Shown: one piece after another, positions 53,543 through 62,269 of the stretch
Numbering within the stretch: the stretch's first letter is position 1
How the letters are laid out: each line of letters opens with the position of its first letter
NCBI GenBank assembly: GCA_041920505.1
Contig: JBHGXV010000014.1
Location: forward strand, 43,264 to 107,263
From: JBHGXV01 sp041920505
GTDB lineage: Bacteria > Bacillota > Bacilli > Brevibacillales > Brevibacillaceae
Direction: 5' to 3'
DNA: 64,000 nt
Position numbers and translations under genes: made by a program
Notes under the pieces: generated by a model
What the model was told of the DNA's origin: nothing
Databases searched by the model: none
What the model saw: the letters and a program-made list of their open reading frames with translations, nothing else

Positions 53543-53755
53543 ATGCAGATAACAGCCGATGATGTATTTAAGTTGAGGGCCGTCGAACATCTCACGCAAC
53601 AGGAGTTCGCAGAAAAAATCGGAGTTCACCATTCGATGATCTGCCACATAGAGCGTGGCAAGGTGCCCGTCAGTCGTCGCCTGGCGATTCGCATTGTCGC
53701 AGCCTTTGGACTGACGCCCGAACGCCTGATGGAACTGCGGAACTTACCCGCATAA
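53543..53755 (+). CDS. XRE-family helix-turn-helix protein
   Basis: 70 residues, almost entirely an HTH_3-type domain (LTQQEFAEKIGVHHSMICHIERGK). Probably a small regulator or excision/control protein. GGAGGGGAG upstream of the ATG. TATAAT at 53782 with a weak -35 15 nt upstream may start a separate transcript downstream. Confidence 0.8.
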   Translation: MQITADDVFKLRAVEHLTQQEFAEKIGVHHSMICHIERGKVPVSRRLAIRIVAAFGLTPERLMELRNLPA

Positions 53756-53847
53756 TTTTTTTGCGAATACAAAACAGCGCATATAATCCCAATCATATCA
53801 TATCTGTTTGGGAGGTGCGTCGTCAAGAGGAGGAGTTATGAGAAGAA

Positions 53848-54447
53848 ATGGAAACGAAAGTATGTCGCCGATGTGGCGAAACAAAGCCACTGAATGAAAT
53901 GGGCAGAGACTCTCGCTATAAAGATGGCGTGGGTACTATCTGTAAATCCTGCGCAGTCAAACGAGAGCGCGCCCGTTACGATTCCGATTACCACGTCTAC
54001 AAGTGGCACCGCCGCCGAGCTGCACGCTACGGAACCGGCACATATTTGACCTGCGAGGAATTTACCACTATCCGAACGGCACCTGACCGCGAATGCGTTT
54101 ATTGCGGTTCGCGGGAAAACATCGGGATCGACCACGTAAGGCCGCTACAGCACGGCGGGCCTAACGTCAAATGGAACATCGTTCACGCGTGTCGTACCTG
54201 CAACAGCCGGAAGAGCAGCCGGACGGTCATCGAGTTCTACGAAATGGAGTCAGCGTTCACACGCGAGCGATTCGACGCGCTGATAGCATACATGGCCGAG
54301 CATAACGGGTGCTCACTGGAGCATATGCGATGGCTCCTCAAAGGTTATCACGAGGGCGAACTGTGGTTGAAAGAGCAGCGGAAAAAGAGAAAGAGGGGGA
54401 AAATCACACATGAGTCAACAGATTGCAGAACGCTTGCCGTCGTTTGA
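53848..54447 (+). CDS. HNH endonuclease
   Basis: 199 residues. N-terminal zinc-ribbon (CRRCGETKPLNEM ... CKSCAVKRE) followed by the HNH core: CVYCGSRENIGIDHVRPLQHGG and NIVHACRTCNSRKS with the catalytic His and the second CxxC. Phage HNH proteins nick or cleave DNA during packaging or act as homing-type nucleases. The strongest ribosome binding site (GAGGAGGAG) is placed for an out-of-frame ATG at 53838, 10 nt before this start. The 3' end overlaps the next gene by 38 nt. Confidence 0.85.
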   Translation: METKVCRRCGETKPLNEMGRDSRYKDGVGTICKSCAVKRERARYDSDYHVYKWHRRRAARYGTGTYLTCEEFTTIRTAPDRECVYCGSRENIGIDHVRPLQHGGPNVKWNIVHACRTCNSRKSSRTVIEFYEMESAFTRERFDALIAYMAEHNGCSLEHMRWLLKGYHEGELWLKEQRKKRKRGKITHESTDCRTLAVV

Positions 54448-54748
54448 GGAGCGAGCGGCCGGAAAGGTAAAGGTCGTAACGTGGGATCAACCGGACCCAT
54501 TCCCATGGATTGAGTCGACGGGGTTCACTTCGCCGCGCCAAGAGCCGAAGGCGAAAAACACCGGCCAAAAATCCGACGTGATGAAATGGTACAACGACGC
54601 GAAGGGCTTCGGTTTTACCGTCAGCGGCGTGTTTGTCCACGCATCGAACGTCATTAGCGGGAACCCCCGTAAAGGTGCCCGCATCGAGTTCGATGTCGAA
54701 CAGACGCAGAGAGGGGCCATGGCCGTCAACGTAAAGGTGATCGGATGA
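54410..54748 (+). CDS. Cold-shock-domain protein with an N-terminal extension
   Basis: 112 residues. The last about 60 resemble a cold-shock domain (MKWYNDAKGFGFTVSGVFVHAS ... GARIEFDVEQTQRG): the RNP1-like KGFGF and RNP2-like VFVHA motifs for single-strand nucleic-acid binding are intact. About 55 residues of a Pro- and Lys-containing extension precede it, longer than chromosomal Csp proteins. ATG overlaps the HNH gene in another frame; the stop overlaps the next ATG by 4 nt. Confidence 0.78.
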   Translation: MSQQIAERLPSFEERAAGKVKVVTWDQPDPFPWIESTGFTSPRQEPKAKNTGQKSDVMKWYNDAKGFGFTVSGVFVHASNVISGNPRKGARIEFDVEQTQRGAMAVNVKVIG

Positions 54749-55176
54749 AGCCGCTCGTTATCGCGAACATCGAACACATCGAGGCGCAACCGTTCCTCGT
54801 CGCGCTCCTTTTCGGAGAGGACGGTTATCTCGCGGATGGACTAACGCTCCCATACGAGGGACCTACGGCAGCCATCGAGCGGATCGCGCAACTCGGGCTC
54901 GTTCACGGGTTCGAAACGGTGGAGATGTGGACGTCGGACACCGCTCTCTACGTCGAGGCCCTGAAAGTGCCGGGTGTGGGAGCCGTATACAAACATCCGA
55001 GCGATACACGTCTAACACGGGAAGCGATCGAGAGGGACGCGGAGCTACTGCGTGATCTGTACGACATCCCGCCCCTGATTCCGAAGCCTCGGCTTCCAAA
55101 ATGGCGAGCCTTTCTTGCTCGGATCGTGCGGGGCATTTTGAAACGATTGGAAGGAGATGGAGAGTATGAAGTTTGA
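54745..55176 (+). CDS. Hypothetical protein
   Basis: 143 residues without a known domain. The N-terminal part alternates strands and acidic loops (VALLFGEDGYLADGLTLPYEG), the middle has short helices, and the C-terminus is a basic helix (RAFLARIVRGILKRLEG) that could bind membrane or nucleic acid. Coupled to the cold-shock-domain gene by ATGA. Confidence 0.65.
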   Translation: MKPLVIANIEHIEAQPFLVALLFGEDGYLADGLTLPYEGPTAAIERIAQLGLVHGFETVEMWTSDTALYVEALKVPGVGAVYKHPSDTRLTREAIERDAELLRDLYDIPPLIPKPRLPKWRAFLARIVRGILKRLEGDGEYEV

Positions 55177-55777
55177 AATGATTGAGAGGCTTAGAGAGCA
55201 GAAAGAACGGAAAAGCCGGGAGGCACAAGAGTTTGAAACCCGAATTCGAAAAGCAAGCGAAGAAGTAGCCAGATTAAAACACGAATACGAACAAACCGTC
55301 CTCAAGAGCGTGCGAGAAGGCAGAGACCTTACCAAGGAGATTGATCGCATCTCAGAGGAATTGGAACAGGCAGAAAAAGCATTGAAGCGCCGACAAGAAG
55401 AACGGGCAGCGTATTACGCGGTTCATTCTCAGGGAGACATTAAGACGGAGGACGTGATTCGTGCGTGGAATGAAGATTTCCTACCAATGGTCAAAAAAGA
55501 ACGCCTTAATCCTACATTAAAGCGAATGCTTCAAGCTAAGAGGGATTTGATTCATGCCACCCTTGAGTACCTCGCTTTAACCAAAGAGGTTGATGACATA
55601 AAAAATGAGGTTGTACGCGAAGCGGGCGAAGGAGTTAGGTATAAACTTAGGTCGGTTTCTTTACAGACGAGACCGGAGACCGAAAAATATTTTGTTACGT
55701 TGGAGGATCTCAGATATTTGGAACGCGGAGAGATTCCTCGGAGTTTCCAGTACGTAGACCCCAAAGAATACGAATGA
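55166..55777 (+). CDS. Coiled-coil protein
   Basis: 203 residues. Residues about 1-90 are a long charged coiled coil (MIERLREQKERKSREAQEFETR ... RISEELEQAEKALKRR). The C-terminal half ends in a mixed alpha/beta segment (TLEDLRYLERGEIPR). ATG 55166 has AAGGAG 9 nt upstream. The 5' end overlaps the previous gene by 11 nt. Possible scaffold or tail-assembly role is only inferred from its place upstream of the tape-measure-like gene. Confidence 0.65.
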   Translation: MKFEMIERLREQKERKSREAQEFETRIRKASEEVARLKHEYEQTVLKSVREGRDLTKEIDRISEELEQAEKALKRRQEERAAYYAVHSQGDIKTEDVIRAWNEDFLPMVKKERLNPTLKRMLQAKRDLIHATLEYLALTKEVDDIKNEVVREAGEGVRYKLRSVSLQTRPETEKYFVTLEDLRYLERGEIPRSFQYVDPKEYE

Positions 55778-55796
55778 TGATGGAGGAGATTGATCT

Positions 55797-56417
55797 ATGA
55801 AGCTACCCATAAGCGCGAGACAGCTCGAGAAGATGAAGCTGGAGGCACGCGGCAACCCTCAAAAAATCGCTGAGTACAGTATGGCGAAGCAAAGATATGA
55901 GGACATGATAAAGCAATACTTCAACGATGAAACGCCATTTGTAAGTTTGCCCGCTGATTGGTACCTACAACAGTTAGAAGAGAAAGCGAAGTCGGGGAAT
56001 CCCGATGACGTTATGAGGTATTTGATCCTGAAAGAGCGGCGTGATATGCACGAATACGAGGCTTCCGGTCAGGATGCTCGTGATATCCGCCAGGCAAAAC
56101 ACGAATTGCAAACAAAACTCATGTCCGGAGAGAAGTTGACTCAACGAGATTTAAGGATCGCGCGTGAGTTGGCCTTAAAGATCTCATCGGTCGATAACCT
56201 GGTGCTGTATTCGAAAGTCAAACAGGCGATTGAACAGCAGCCAGAAGGGCAGGTCGAAGTAGTTACGGAATCCGGTAAGCCGTCTCGGGTCACCAAGGAG
56301 ATGGTGGACGAAGCATATCAACATGCCAAAAAGACAGGGCGGATTGATGATCAGGTGAGGTATTCCGTGCTGAAACGCGAGTTTGAACTTCAAGAAAGCG
56401 AGAGGGCGTCGGAGTAA
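55797..56417 (+). CDS. Four-repeat helical protein
   Basis: 206 residues built of four related units of about 30 residues: LEKMKLEARGNPQKIAEYSM, LQQLEEKAKSGNPDDVMRYL, LRIARELALKISSVDNLVLY and VDEAYQHAKKTGRIDDQVRY, each ending in a (Y/L)S/Lxx(L/V)K helix. Each repeat is two helices with a GN or D turn, suggesting a superhelical or assembly protein. No family recognised. GGAGG upstream of the ATG. Confidence 0.7.
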   Translation: MKLPISARQLEKMKLEARGNPQKIAEYSMAKQRYEDMIKQYFNDETPFVSLPADWYLQQLEEKAKSGNPDDVMRYLILKERRDMHEYEASGQDARDIRQAKHELQTKLMSGEKLTQRDLRIARELALKISSVDNLVLYSKVKQAIEQQPEGQVEVVTESGKPSRVTKEMVDEAYQHAKKTGRIDDQVRYSVLKREFELQESERASE

Positions 56418-56463
56418 TCCAGCGCTCATTCTTTTAACCAACGAAAGGAGCGATACAAGTGGC

Positions 56464-57078
56464 GTGGTTGCCGCGGGAAGTAAAACGAACGAGGACCTAC
56501 GGGAGTATGTCGAGGAGCTAAAACAAAGAGTTGCTGAGGCTCGGATCGCGGAAGGCAGGCCGCCGGAACCTCCGGAACCGTTTGTTTCGCTCCCTCTCGG
56601 AATCATTCTCGTCGAACGTCTACAGTCGTTCCTCCGGATTGCGGCGCAGTACGCGTCCGTTCTCGCGGCGGGGGAGTTGGTGAAGGTGGACACGGCGAAG
56701 TTGGGACATTTTCGAGAAACCGCCACACTGGCAGAAATGTGCGTGGGGTTGCAGACAAGACTCGTCGCGGGAGCCGTTCTGCACATCTTGGATGCGATGG
56801 AACGGATTAACGAGGCCATTGATTCCGGAGCCCAGGATGAAATTAACAAGCCATTCGAGCTCCGCAAGTTGAACGTGTACCTGTGGCTTTTGCGACGAGA
56901 CCCTTGGGATGACGTGAGACTTCCAGACGAGGCACTTCAACAAGCGGAATTCGATTATTACGGTTTCGAGCGTTCCGTTCGGGAGGAAGTCGAGCGTCTC
57001 AAAAGTAATCCAGAGGCGTTTCAAGCCGCGCTTGACGAGGTCTGGGCGCGCTATCGAGAAATAGAACATCTCATCTAA
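56464..57078 (+). CDS. Hypothetical protein with an uncertain start
   Basis: About 204 residues, acidic and helical, with a conserved-looking end (FERSVREEVERLKSNPEAF). AAAGGAG at 56444-56450 is 13 nt from the in-frame GTG 56464 but 8 nt from an out-of-frame GTG at 56459, whose 20-codon frame runs into a stop. Either the distant GTG is used or a frameshift joins the two frames. No domain recognised. Confidence 0.55.
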   Translation: MVAAGSKTNEDLREYVEELKQRVAEARIAEGRPPEPPEPFVSLPLGIILVERLQSFLRIAAQYASVLAAGELVKVDTAKLGHFRETATLAEMCVGLQTRLVAGAVLHILDAMERINEAIDSGAQDEINKPFELRKLNVYLWLLRRDPWDDVRLPDEALQQAEFDYYGFERSVREEVERLKSNPEAFQAALDEVWARYREIEHLI

Positions 57079-57092
57079 AGGAGTGGAGAGAC

Positions 57093-57536
57093 GTGGCAAA
57101 ACGAAGAAGCGAAATTGGCCGCAACTTGACGCCCCAACAAAAGCGCGCGGCCGAATTGATCGTCGCGAACGAGTGGGGCGAGTTGACCGAGAACGGCAAA
57201 AAGAAGACAGCGGAAGAATTGGCTGCGGAAATTGGCATCGCCAAATCAACGCTTTATGAGTGGCGGAAAAACCCCGAGTTCATCGAGTACCTCAACATGA
57301 TAACGGACGACCAGCTAAACGGGATGCGTGCGGAGGTTAACGCGGCTCTGTTGAAGCTTATTCGAATGCCGAACCCGAGCGTAAAGGCGATCGAGTTGTA
57401 TATGAAGCGCCACGCGTTGCTGACGGATCGCCAGTTGGTCGAATATGAAAACGAGCAACCATTGCCGCGTAAATCCGACGCTGAGATCGCGGCTGAGATC
57501 GAAAAGCTCGCGAAGATGGTCAACGGGGAGGAATAA
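57093..57536 (+). CDS. phBC6A51-family helix-turn-helix protein (small-terminase-like)
   Basis: 147 residues. The N-terminal HTH (LTPQQKRAAELIVAN ... TAEELAAEIGIAKSTLYEWRKNPEFIEYL) followed by AEVNAALLKLI and KAIELYMKRH matches phBC6A51-type proteins of Bacillus phages, which occupy the small-terminase position and recognise DNA for packaging. No large terminase follows. GTG start with AAAGGAG upstream. Confidence 0.75.
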   Translation: MAKRRSEIGRNLTPQQKRAAELIVANEWGELTENGKKKTAEELAAEIGIAKSTLYEWRKNPEFIEYLNMITDDQLNGMRAEVNAALLKLIRMPNPSVKAIELYMKRHALLTDRQLVEYENEQPLPRKSDAEIAAEIEKLAKMVNGEE

Positions 57537-57537
57537 C

Positions 57538-57888
57538 ATGGACCCTATCGCATTAATTGACGCGGCCGCCGCAGAAAGCGAACGGTTGGCCGACGTCTTG
57601 ATCGGCAAAGTCAAGTTTTGCCGTGAAGATTACACGAGGTTCCGCGAATTGGTCGCCGAATTGAAGCGCCAGGAAGACGCGGACCTTTCGCTTTTCGGCC
57701 GGAAGTTAGACGAATGGTATCAGAGTATCGTGCGATTCAACGAGTTACGCAATAAGTATCCTACACACTCTCGGATTGTGCGCAAAGAGATTGAAGCCGC
57801 GAACAAGGCTCTAGCTACGATCGAACGGATTGGGGAGCGCATCGAGGCTGCGGTTTACAGAAAGGCAGGTGAGCAGAATGGCGTATGA
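57538..57888 (+). CDS. Hypothetical helical protein preceding the tape measure
   Basis: 116 residues, nearly all helical, with a long amphipathic segment (ELVAELKRQEDADLSLFGRKLDEWY). Size and position just upstream of the tape-measure-like gene are those of a tail-assembly chaperone, but there is no sequence identification. GGGGAGG upstream of the ATG. It overlaps the next gene by 11 nt. Confidence 0.6.
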   Translation: MDPIALIDAAAAESERLADVLIGKVKFCREDYTRFRELVAELKRQEDADLSLFGRKLDEWYQSIVRFNELRNKYPTHSRIVRKEIEAANKALATIERIGERIEAAVYRKAGEQNGV

Positions 57889-59590
57889 TCTTGTCGCGAG
57901 ATTACGTGTCCAGGACTATCTCTCTCGCCCAATGCAACGGGTTGCGCAACAACTGCAACAAGTGAACGCGGTCTCGCAGATGACGAATCGCGCGATGAGT
58001 AGTATGTCGGCTACTCAAAGGTCGCTCCGAGTAGCAACCGAGTCATCGTCGGGAGCATTCGCGCGCTTCCGTCGATCGATGAAGAATTCGTTTTCCGAGT
58101 CAGAATCGGCGAGTCTCGGATTCGGACGGTTGGCCGCCGCGATCCTATCCGTTGTCTCTGGCGCGAAGCTGTTAGAGGCCACGTTGGGCGGCGCGATGAA
58201 GATGGAAACGGACCAGATTACGCTGAAAGCGCTCGTGGGCGACGCACAGAAAGCGAATCAATTGTTCGACATGCTCAACAAGAAGGGGCTCGCGAGTACC
58301 CTTTCCGAGGGCGACTATCTCAACATGGGCAAGGCCTTTTTGCCGATCACCAAAAGCCTAAAAGACATCGACAAGCTCACGAGTATTTCCGAGCGCCTGT
58401 ATTTCGCCAACCCTCTGCAAGGTTCGGAGGGGGCTGCATTTGCCATTCGCGAGGCTCTCAGCGGGGATCTAGTGAGTTTGCAGGAACGCTTTAATGTTCC
58501 GCGCTCGATGTTGAAAGACACGTTCAAAGGTGCTGATACGCTGACGGAGAAGATCGCGGCACTTGACAAGGTACTCAACAAGATGGGGTATACGCAGCAG
58601 TTTGTGACCGAAGTGAACAAGTCAGCCTCCTCGCAATGGGACATGTTCAAGTCAAACGTGACTGCGGCTCTTGCAAAGATAGGTACAGGCGCCTTAGAGC
58701 GATTAAAACCGCAACTAGAAGCGCTAAACAAGTGGTTCAGCGGTGATGGAGTGACGAAGTTCGTCCAAAAAGGGTCGGAGGCCCTCATCAACATCGTCAC
58801 CAAAGCGATCCAGTTGAAAGACGTCTTCACTCGCGACGTGTTACCGGTACTATCGAGCACCGCGAGCGCGCTGAAAAGCGTTGCGGATGTCGTTTCCGGC
58901 AACTGGTCGACGATCGGCCCGGTAATCGGAACGGTTACGGCCGCGCTTATCGGGTATCAGACGGCCGTCAAGGTTGCCGCGGCGGCTCAATGGTTACTGA
59001 ACGCAGCTGCCGCTGCGAATCCGATAGGGCTGGTCGTTGCGGCGATTACGGCGGCTGTCTACGCCGGGTATCAACTCTACAAAAACTGGGACACGATCAA
59101 GCAATCCGCAAGCGATATGTGGGTTACGCTCAAAAACGCGTTCGCCGAGGGTGTAAACTGGGTCATCGGGAAACTAAATACGCTGATCGATGCGCTCAAC
59201 TCAGCGTTTAGCTTCCAGTTACCGGATTGGCTCGGCGGGAAGTCGTTCAATCTCAACTTGCCGAAGATCCCGGAGCTCCAACTCGACTATTCCGTACAAC
59301 AACGGAAGATGGAGGAGTTTCGTCAGAAGAAAGCGCTCGGGATCGATGGGTCCCATGCGGGCGGTTTGTCTAACGTCCCTTACGATGGATACGTCGCGCG
59401 ACTCCATAAAGGTGAGCGTGTACTTACTGCGGCAGAAAACGAACGGTATTCCGGCGGTGGCGGTGGTAAAGTCATCCAGTTCGGTGACATCCATCTGCAC
59501 GGTGTCGGCGGAGACATGGAGAAGGCCGCAGAGGATCTGATGCGGATCATTGCGCGTAAGGTTCATCAAGCCGGAATGCAGATGGCATAG
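57878..59590 (+). CDS. Phage tail tape-measure-like protein
   Basis: 570 residues. N-terminal helical coiled region (QRVAQQLQQVNAVSQM), central hydrophobic membrane-like stretch (about 335-400: GPVIGTVTAALIGYQ; NPIGLVVAAITAAVYAG) and a C-terminus ending HAGGLSNVPYDGYVARLHKGERVL, the signature of tape-measure proteins. They set siphophage tail length and aid DNA entry. It is short for the family (usually over 700 residues). ATG 57878 has AGGTGAG upstream. No tail-tube, tail-terminator or distal-tail gene surrounds it. Confidence 0.85.
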   Translation: MAYDLVARLRVQDYLSRPMQRVAQQLQQVNAVSQMTNRAMSSMSATQRSLRVATESSSGAFARFRRSMKNSFSESESASLGFGRLAAAILSVVSGAKLLEATLGGAMKMETDQITLKALVGDAQKANQLFDMLNKKGLASTLSEGDYLNMGKAFLPITKSLKDIDKLTSISERLYFANPLQGSEGAAFAIREALSGDLVSLQERFNVPRSMLKDTFKGADTLTEKIAALDKVLNKMGYTQQFVTEVNKSASSQWDMFKSNVTAALAKIGTGALERLKPQLEALNKWFSGDGVTKFVQKGSEALINIVTKAIQLKDVFTRDVLPVLSSTASALKSVADVVSGNWSTIGPVIGTVTAALIGYQTAVKVAAAAQWLLNAAAAANPIGLVVAAITAAVYAGYQLYKNWDTIKQSASDMWVTLKNAFAEGVNWVIGKLNTLIDALNSAFSFQLPDWLGGKSFNLNLPKIPELQLDYSVQQRKMEEFRQKKALGIDGSHAGGLSNVPYDGYVARLHKGERVLTAAENERYSGGGGGKVIQFGDIHLHGVGGDMEKAAEDLMRIIARKVHQAGMQMA

Positions 59591-59601
59591 GTATGACAAA
59601 A

Positions 59602-59637
59602 CCCCTCTGGCGAGAAAGCTAGAGGGGCCTTTTCTTT
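59602..59637. terminator. Bidirectional terminator between the two element operons
   Basis: CCCCTCT pairs with AGAGGGG. T tracts occur on both sides (CTTTTCTTTT rightward, TTTTGTC leftward). The stop codon of the minus-strand ATPase lies in the 3' arm. Confidence 0.75.
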
Positions 59638-61790
59638 TGTTCCGAAGGTGGCGGCGTCATTTCCGCCATGAACACGACCTGCTGCTCATCGCCAACACGC
59701 AATGAGTTTATTGCGTGCCATTTCGGGAGTTTCATATAGTCGTCCAGGGTAAACGGGGCGAGCTCCTCTTTCAGTTCGGCAAAGGTCTTTTTGCTCGCGC
59801 GGTAGATATGGTAGTGTGGCCCGGCGCTCTTGATGATCTCGGCAAGATCGCTCGGTATCTGCTCCCAACTGTGAAACATCCATACATAACCGACGCGCCA
59901 TTTCCTCGACTCAACCGCGGCGCTTTTCCAGGCACGGGATGATCGGAGAAACTGGTGCGGCTCGTCGAATATCACAAAAAAGGGGAACTGCTTCTCCTCT
60001 TCGCGCAACGTCATAGCGAGGTCGATTTTGACCGACAGCAGGTTCACCACGATATCAACCCCGTCCGGCCCCAACAGCTTTTTCGGCACGTCGAAGATAA
60101 CCGCTTGAGGCTCACTCATCAGCGCGACCATATCGATTGAATTGTCAGAGTCCAGACACTCCGCGAGGTATTCATCCCCCAAAATCATATCGAGCCGGTT
60201 GTAAATCGGCGACACGATCCGGTTCTTCATCTGCGGGGTTTCCCGTTTGAACTGCTCGAGCGTCCTCCGGTGCATCCCGTCCGGCATGTCCGCGATTACC
60301 TCCGCAAGATACGCCTCGTCCTCGAATATTCGTATGATCTCCGAAAGTTTTCCCGTCTTCATACCCATTACGGCGGCCCGTAGGAACCTGGCCGTTTGCA
60401 GTACGTCATCGGCAGCGGTGTTAAAGAACGAGATTATCGCGTTCGCCAACCGGTTCCGAGCGCGCGGGGAGTGATTTACCTCGCAGAAATCGAGTGCGAA
60501 TGGTGTGATGCCGAGCCGGATCCGTTTAATCTTTTCGGGCGGCAGCGCGGCCTCCGCCTCGTCGCCGATCTGTCCTTTCGCTGGATCGATCGCGATGCAA
60601 CCGAACCCGTTCCGTACGGATTCAACGACATAATTGCCGGCGAATCCGCGAGTTTTACCACACCCTTGCGGTCCTATTACTACGTGAGGCAAACACAGCT
60701 CGTCGTGGTTCTCGATCGGCATGTAGACGGTATGGGTCGCGCCCTTATGCGTAACCTCACCGAGCTTCATCCCGCCAGAGGTAACGAGATCGGGAAGGCC
60801 GGTCTCCAAAAGTTTCACGCTATCGAGTTTATACTTCTCCTGTAATGATCGCGTCGGGAGCAGGAACAGGCGTGAGACTTCCGGTATCGAAAAATAATCC
60901 TTCGTGAGTCGGACGCCGGGAGAACGCTCTTTCATCCTCCGCCAGGTCTTCGCGCGATCCGTTTCATGCGCGACGAGATAGTTGTCTCCGTCCAGTTCGC
61001 GGAACGCCATCGTTACCATTCGCATTAGAGCCTTGGCGCGAGGACCGTCCGGGCAACAGACGCCAATGCGAATCATCACGTCGAAAGCATCGCCGCGGAC
61101 TTTCTGGAGCGTTTCGGTGCGCAGCTTCCCATCGCGAAGAATTGCCGCCCGCTCGGCTCCGTCAATATCGATCGGCTCCGGTTCCTTACCGGTCATAAAC
61201 TCCGTTACAATATCGATCGCGCCGAGTACCGTTTTTGTGGCGAGTTTGAGCGTCGTTTTGCCTACCGTCCGTTTATTGAACGAGAGCTTTTGCGGCATCT
61301 GCCCGGCCTTGAATTTTTCGTACGCCTCGGCCGCGCCCGTGTACCAATCCTTCTCGGCCGGGACCGCGAGTGTTTGGATATACACCGCGTCATTGTCCTC
61401 TAGCGAGTTTATCGTTTCAAGCAACGAGGAGAGCAGGGATATTTCACGTCTATCGACTTTGATCGCGAACATGAAATGGTGGTTCATTTCGAGAGAGCAT
61501 GTTACGTCGGGCTGAATCGTTAGCGGATCGGCCGTCTCCGTCACCGTGACGTTAGGCCACGTTGTTTCGATCGCTTTCCGACAGAGTGACGCCGTGTCAC
61601 GTGGTACTGTAACGGTAAATGATGTGTTGCCGCGCTGTAGGACGGTTTCAAACGATACAAAGGGGAGTGGATCGATTCCGCGCCCGTTCCAGCGTTCAAA
61701 CGGCGTCTGATATATGCACAACGTCTGCGCGAACTGCTCGACCTCCTCGTTGGTGAGTCGCGAGTCGGGCGTGATCCGCAGATGTACTAT
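59619..61790 (-). CDS. P-loop ATPase, HerA/VirB4/TraG-like
   Basis: About 720 residues. Walker A GPQGCGKTRGF at about 371 and Walker B FFVIFDEPHQFL at about 603 are intact, followed by the WMFHSWEQIPSDL segment typical of DNA-pumping ATPases. The N-terminal half (FVSFETVLQRGNTSFTVTVP) is probably a VirB4/HerA-like accessory domain. It could pump DNA for conjugation or packaging. The start is unresolved: the frame overlaps the preceding gene without a good ATG/GTG/TTG near it; ATA at 61790 is the position nearest the overlap, and TTG 61721 is the nearest canonical codon. Confidence 0.8.
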   Translation of the reverse strand: MVHLRITPDSRLTNEEVEQFAQTLCIYQTPFERWNGRGIDPLPFVSFETVLQRGNTSFTVTVPRDTASLCRKAIETTWPNVTVTETADPLTIQPDVTCSLEMNHHFMFAIKVDRREISLLSSLLETINSLEDNDAVYIQTLAVPAEKDWYTGAAEAYEKFKAGQMPQKLSFNKRTVGKTTLKLATKTVLGAIDIVTEFMTGKEPEPIDIDGAERAAILRDGKLRTETLQKVRGDAFDVMIRIGVCCPDGPRAKALMRMVTMAFRELDGDNYLVAHETDRAKTWRRMKERSPGVRLTKDYFSIPEVSRLFLLPTRSLQEKYKLDSVKLLETGLPDLVTSGGMKLGEVTHKGATHTVYMPIENHDELCLPHVVIGPQGCGKTRGFAGNYVVESVRNGFGCIAIDPAKGQIGDEAEAALPPEKIKRIRLGITPFALDFCEVNHSPRARNRLANAIISFFNTAADDVLQTARFLRAAVMGMKTGKLSEIIRIFEDEAYLAEVIADMPDGMHRRTLEQFKRETPQMKNRIVSPIYNRLDMILGDEYLAECLDSDNSIDMVALMSEPQAVIFDVPKKLLGPDGVDIVVNLLSVKIDLAMTLREEEKQFPFFVIFDEPHQFLRSSRAWKSAAVESRKWRVGYVWMFHSWEQIPSDLAEIIKSAGPHYHIYRASKKTFAELKEELAPFTLDDYMKLPKWHAINSLRVGDEQQVVFMAEMTPPPSEQKKRPL

Positions 61791-62209
61791 TTCGCGCCTG
61801 CTGATACCGCCTTTCCTACGCCGACCAGGATTTTCATAATCGCGGGGGCGAACTGGACTCCGATAAACCCGATCGCGGCCCATTTCAACATCGCGATTCC
61901 CTTCGACTTTTGGCCGACCATCACGAGGAGGAAGCTGCCGACGATCATCAGGAAGCATACCGGGTACGACACCCCCTGCACCACGTCGATTATCGGGTCG
62001 AACGCTCTCACGATCATGTCTGACATCGAGGATGCGCTCGCGGTTTCCAAACGTAATACGTACGCGGTTGTCGCACTCGCCAGGAGAGCGGTCAGCTTCC
62101 GCTTTTGCTGCGGGGTTAGCACGCTCTCCGTTTCCCCGAAAAAATCTTTCCACGGGATCACCTCGTACTTTTCGCGCCGAAATCTCGGCAGAGTTACCGT
62201 CAGAAACAT
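61787..62209 (-). CDS. Small two-TM membrane protein (VirB2/TrbC-like?)
   Basis: 140 residues. An N-terminal basic part (LPRFRREKYEVIPWKDFFGE), then a helix, then two strongly hydrophobic segments (SYPVCFLMIVGSFLLVMVG, about 80-98, and a second at about 110-132). The two-TM C-terminal layout resembles TrbC/VirB2-like pilins, but no signature confirms it. AAAGGAG 9 nt upstream of the ATG. The stop overlaps the ATPase frame, so the two are coupled. Confidence 0.68.
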   Translation of the reverse strand: MFLTVTLPRFRREKYEVIPWKDFFGETESVLTPQQKRKLTALLASATTAYVLRLETASASSMSDMIVRAFDPIIDVVQGVSYPVCFLMIVGSFLLVMVGQKSKGIAMLKWAAIGFIGVQFAPAIMKILVGVGKAVSAGAK

Positions 62210-62269
62210 CGTTTATCGCTCCTTTCGTATGGGCACACTACAATCAAACGAACAACAGGAGGAACGATC

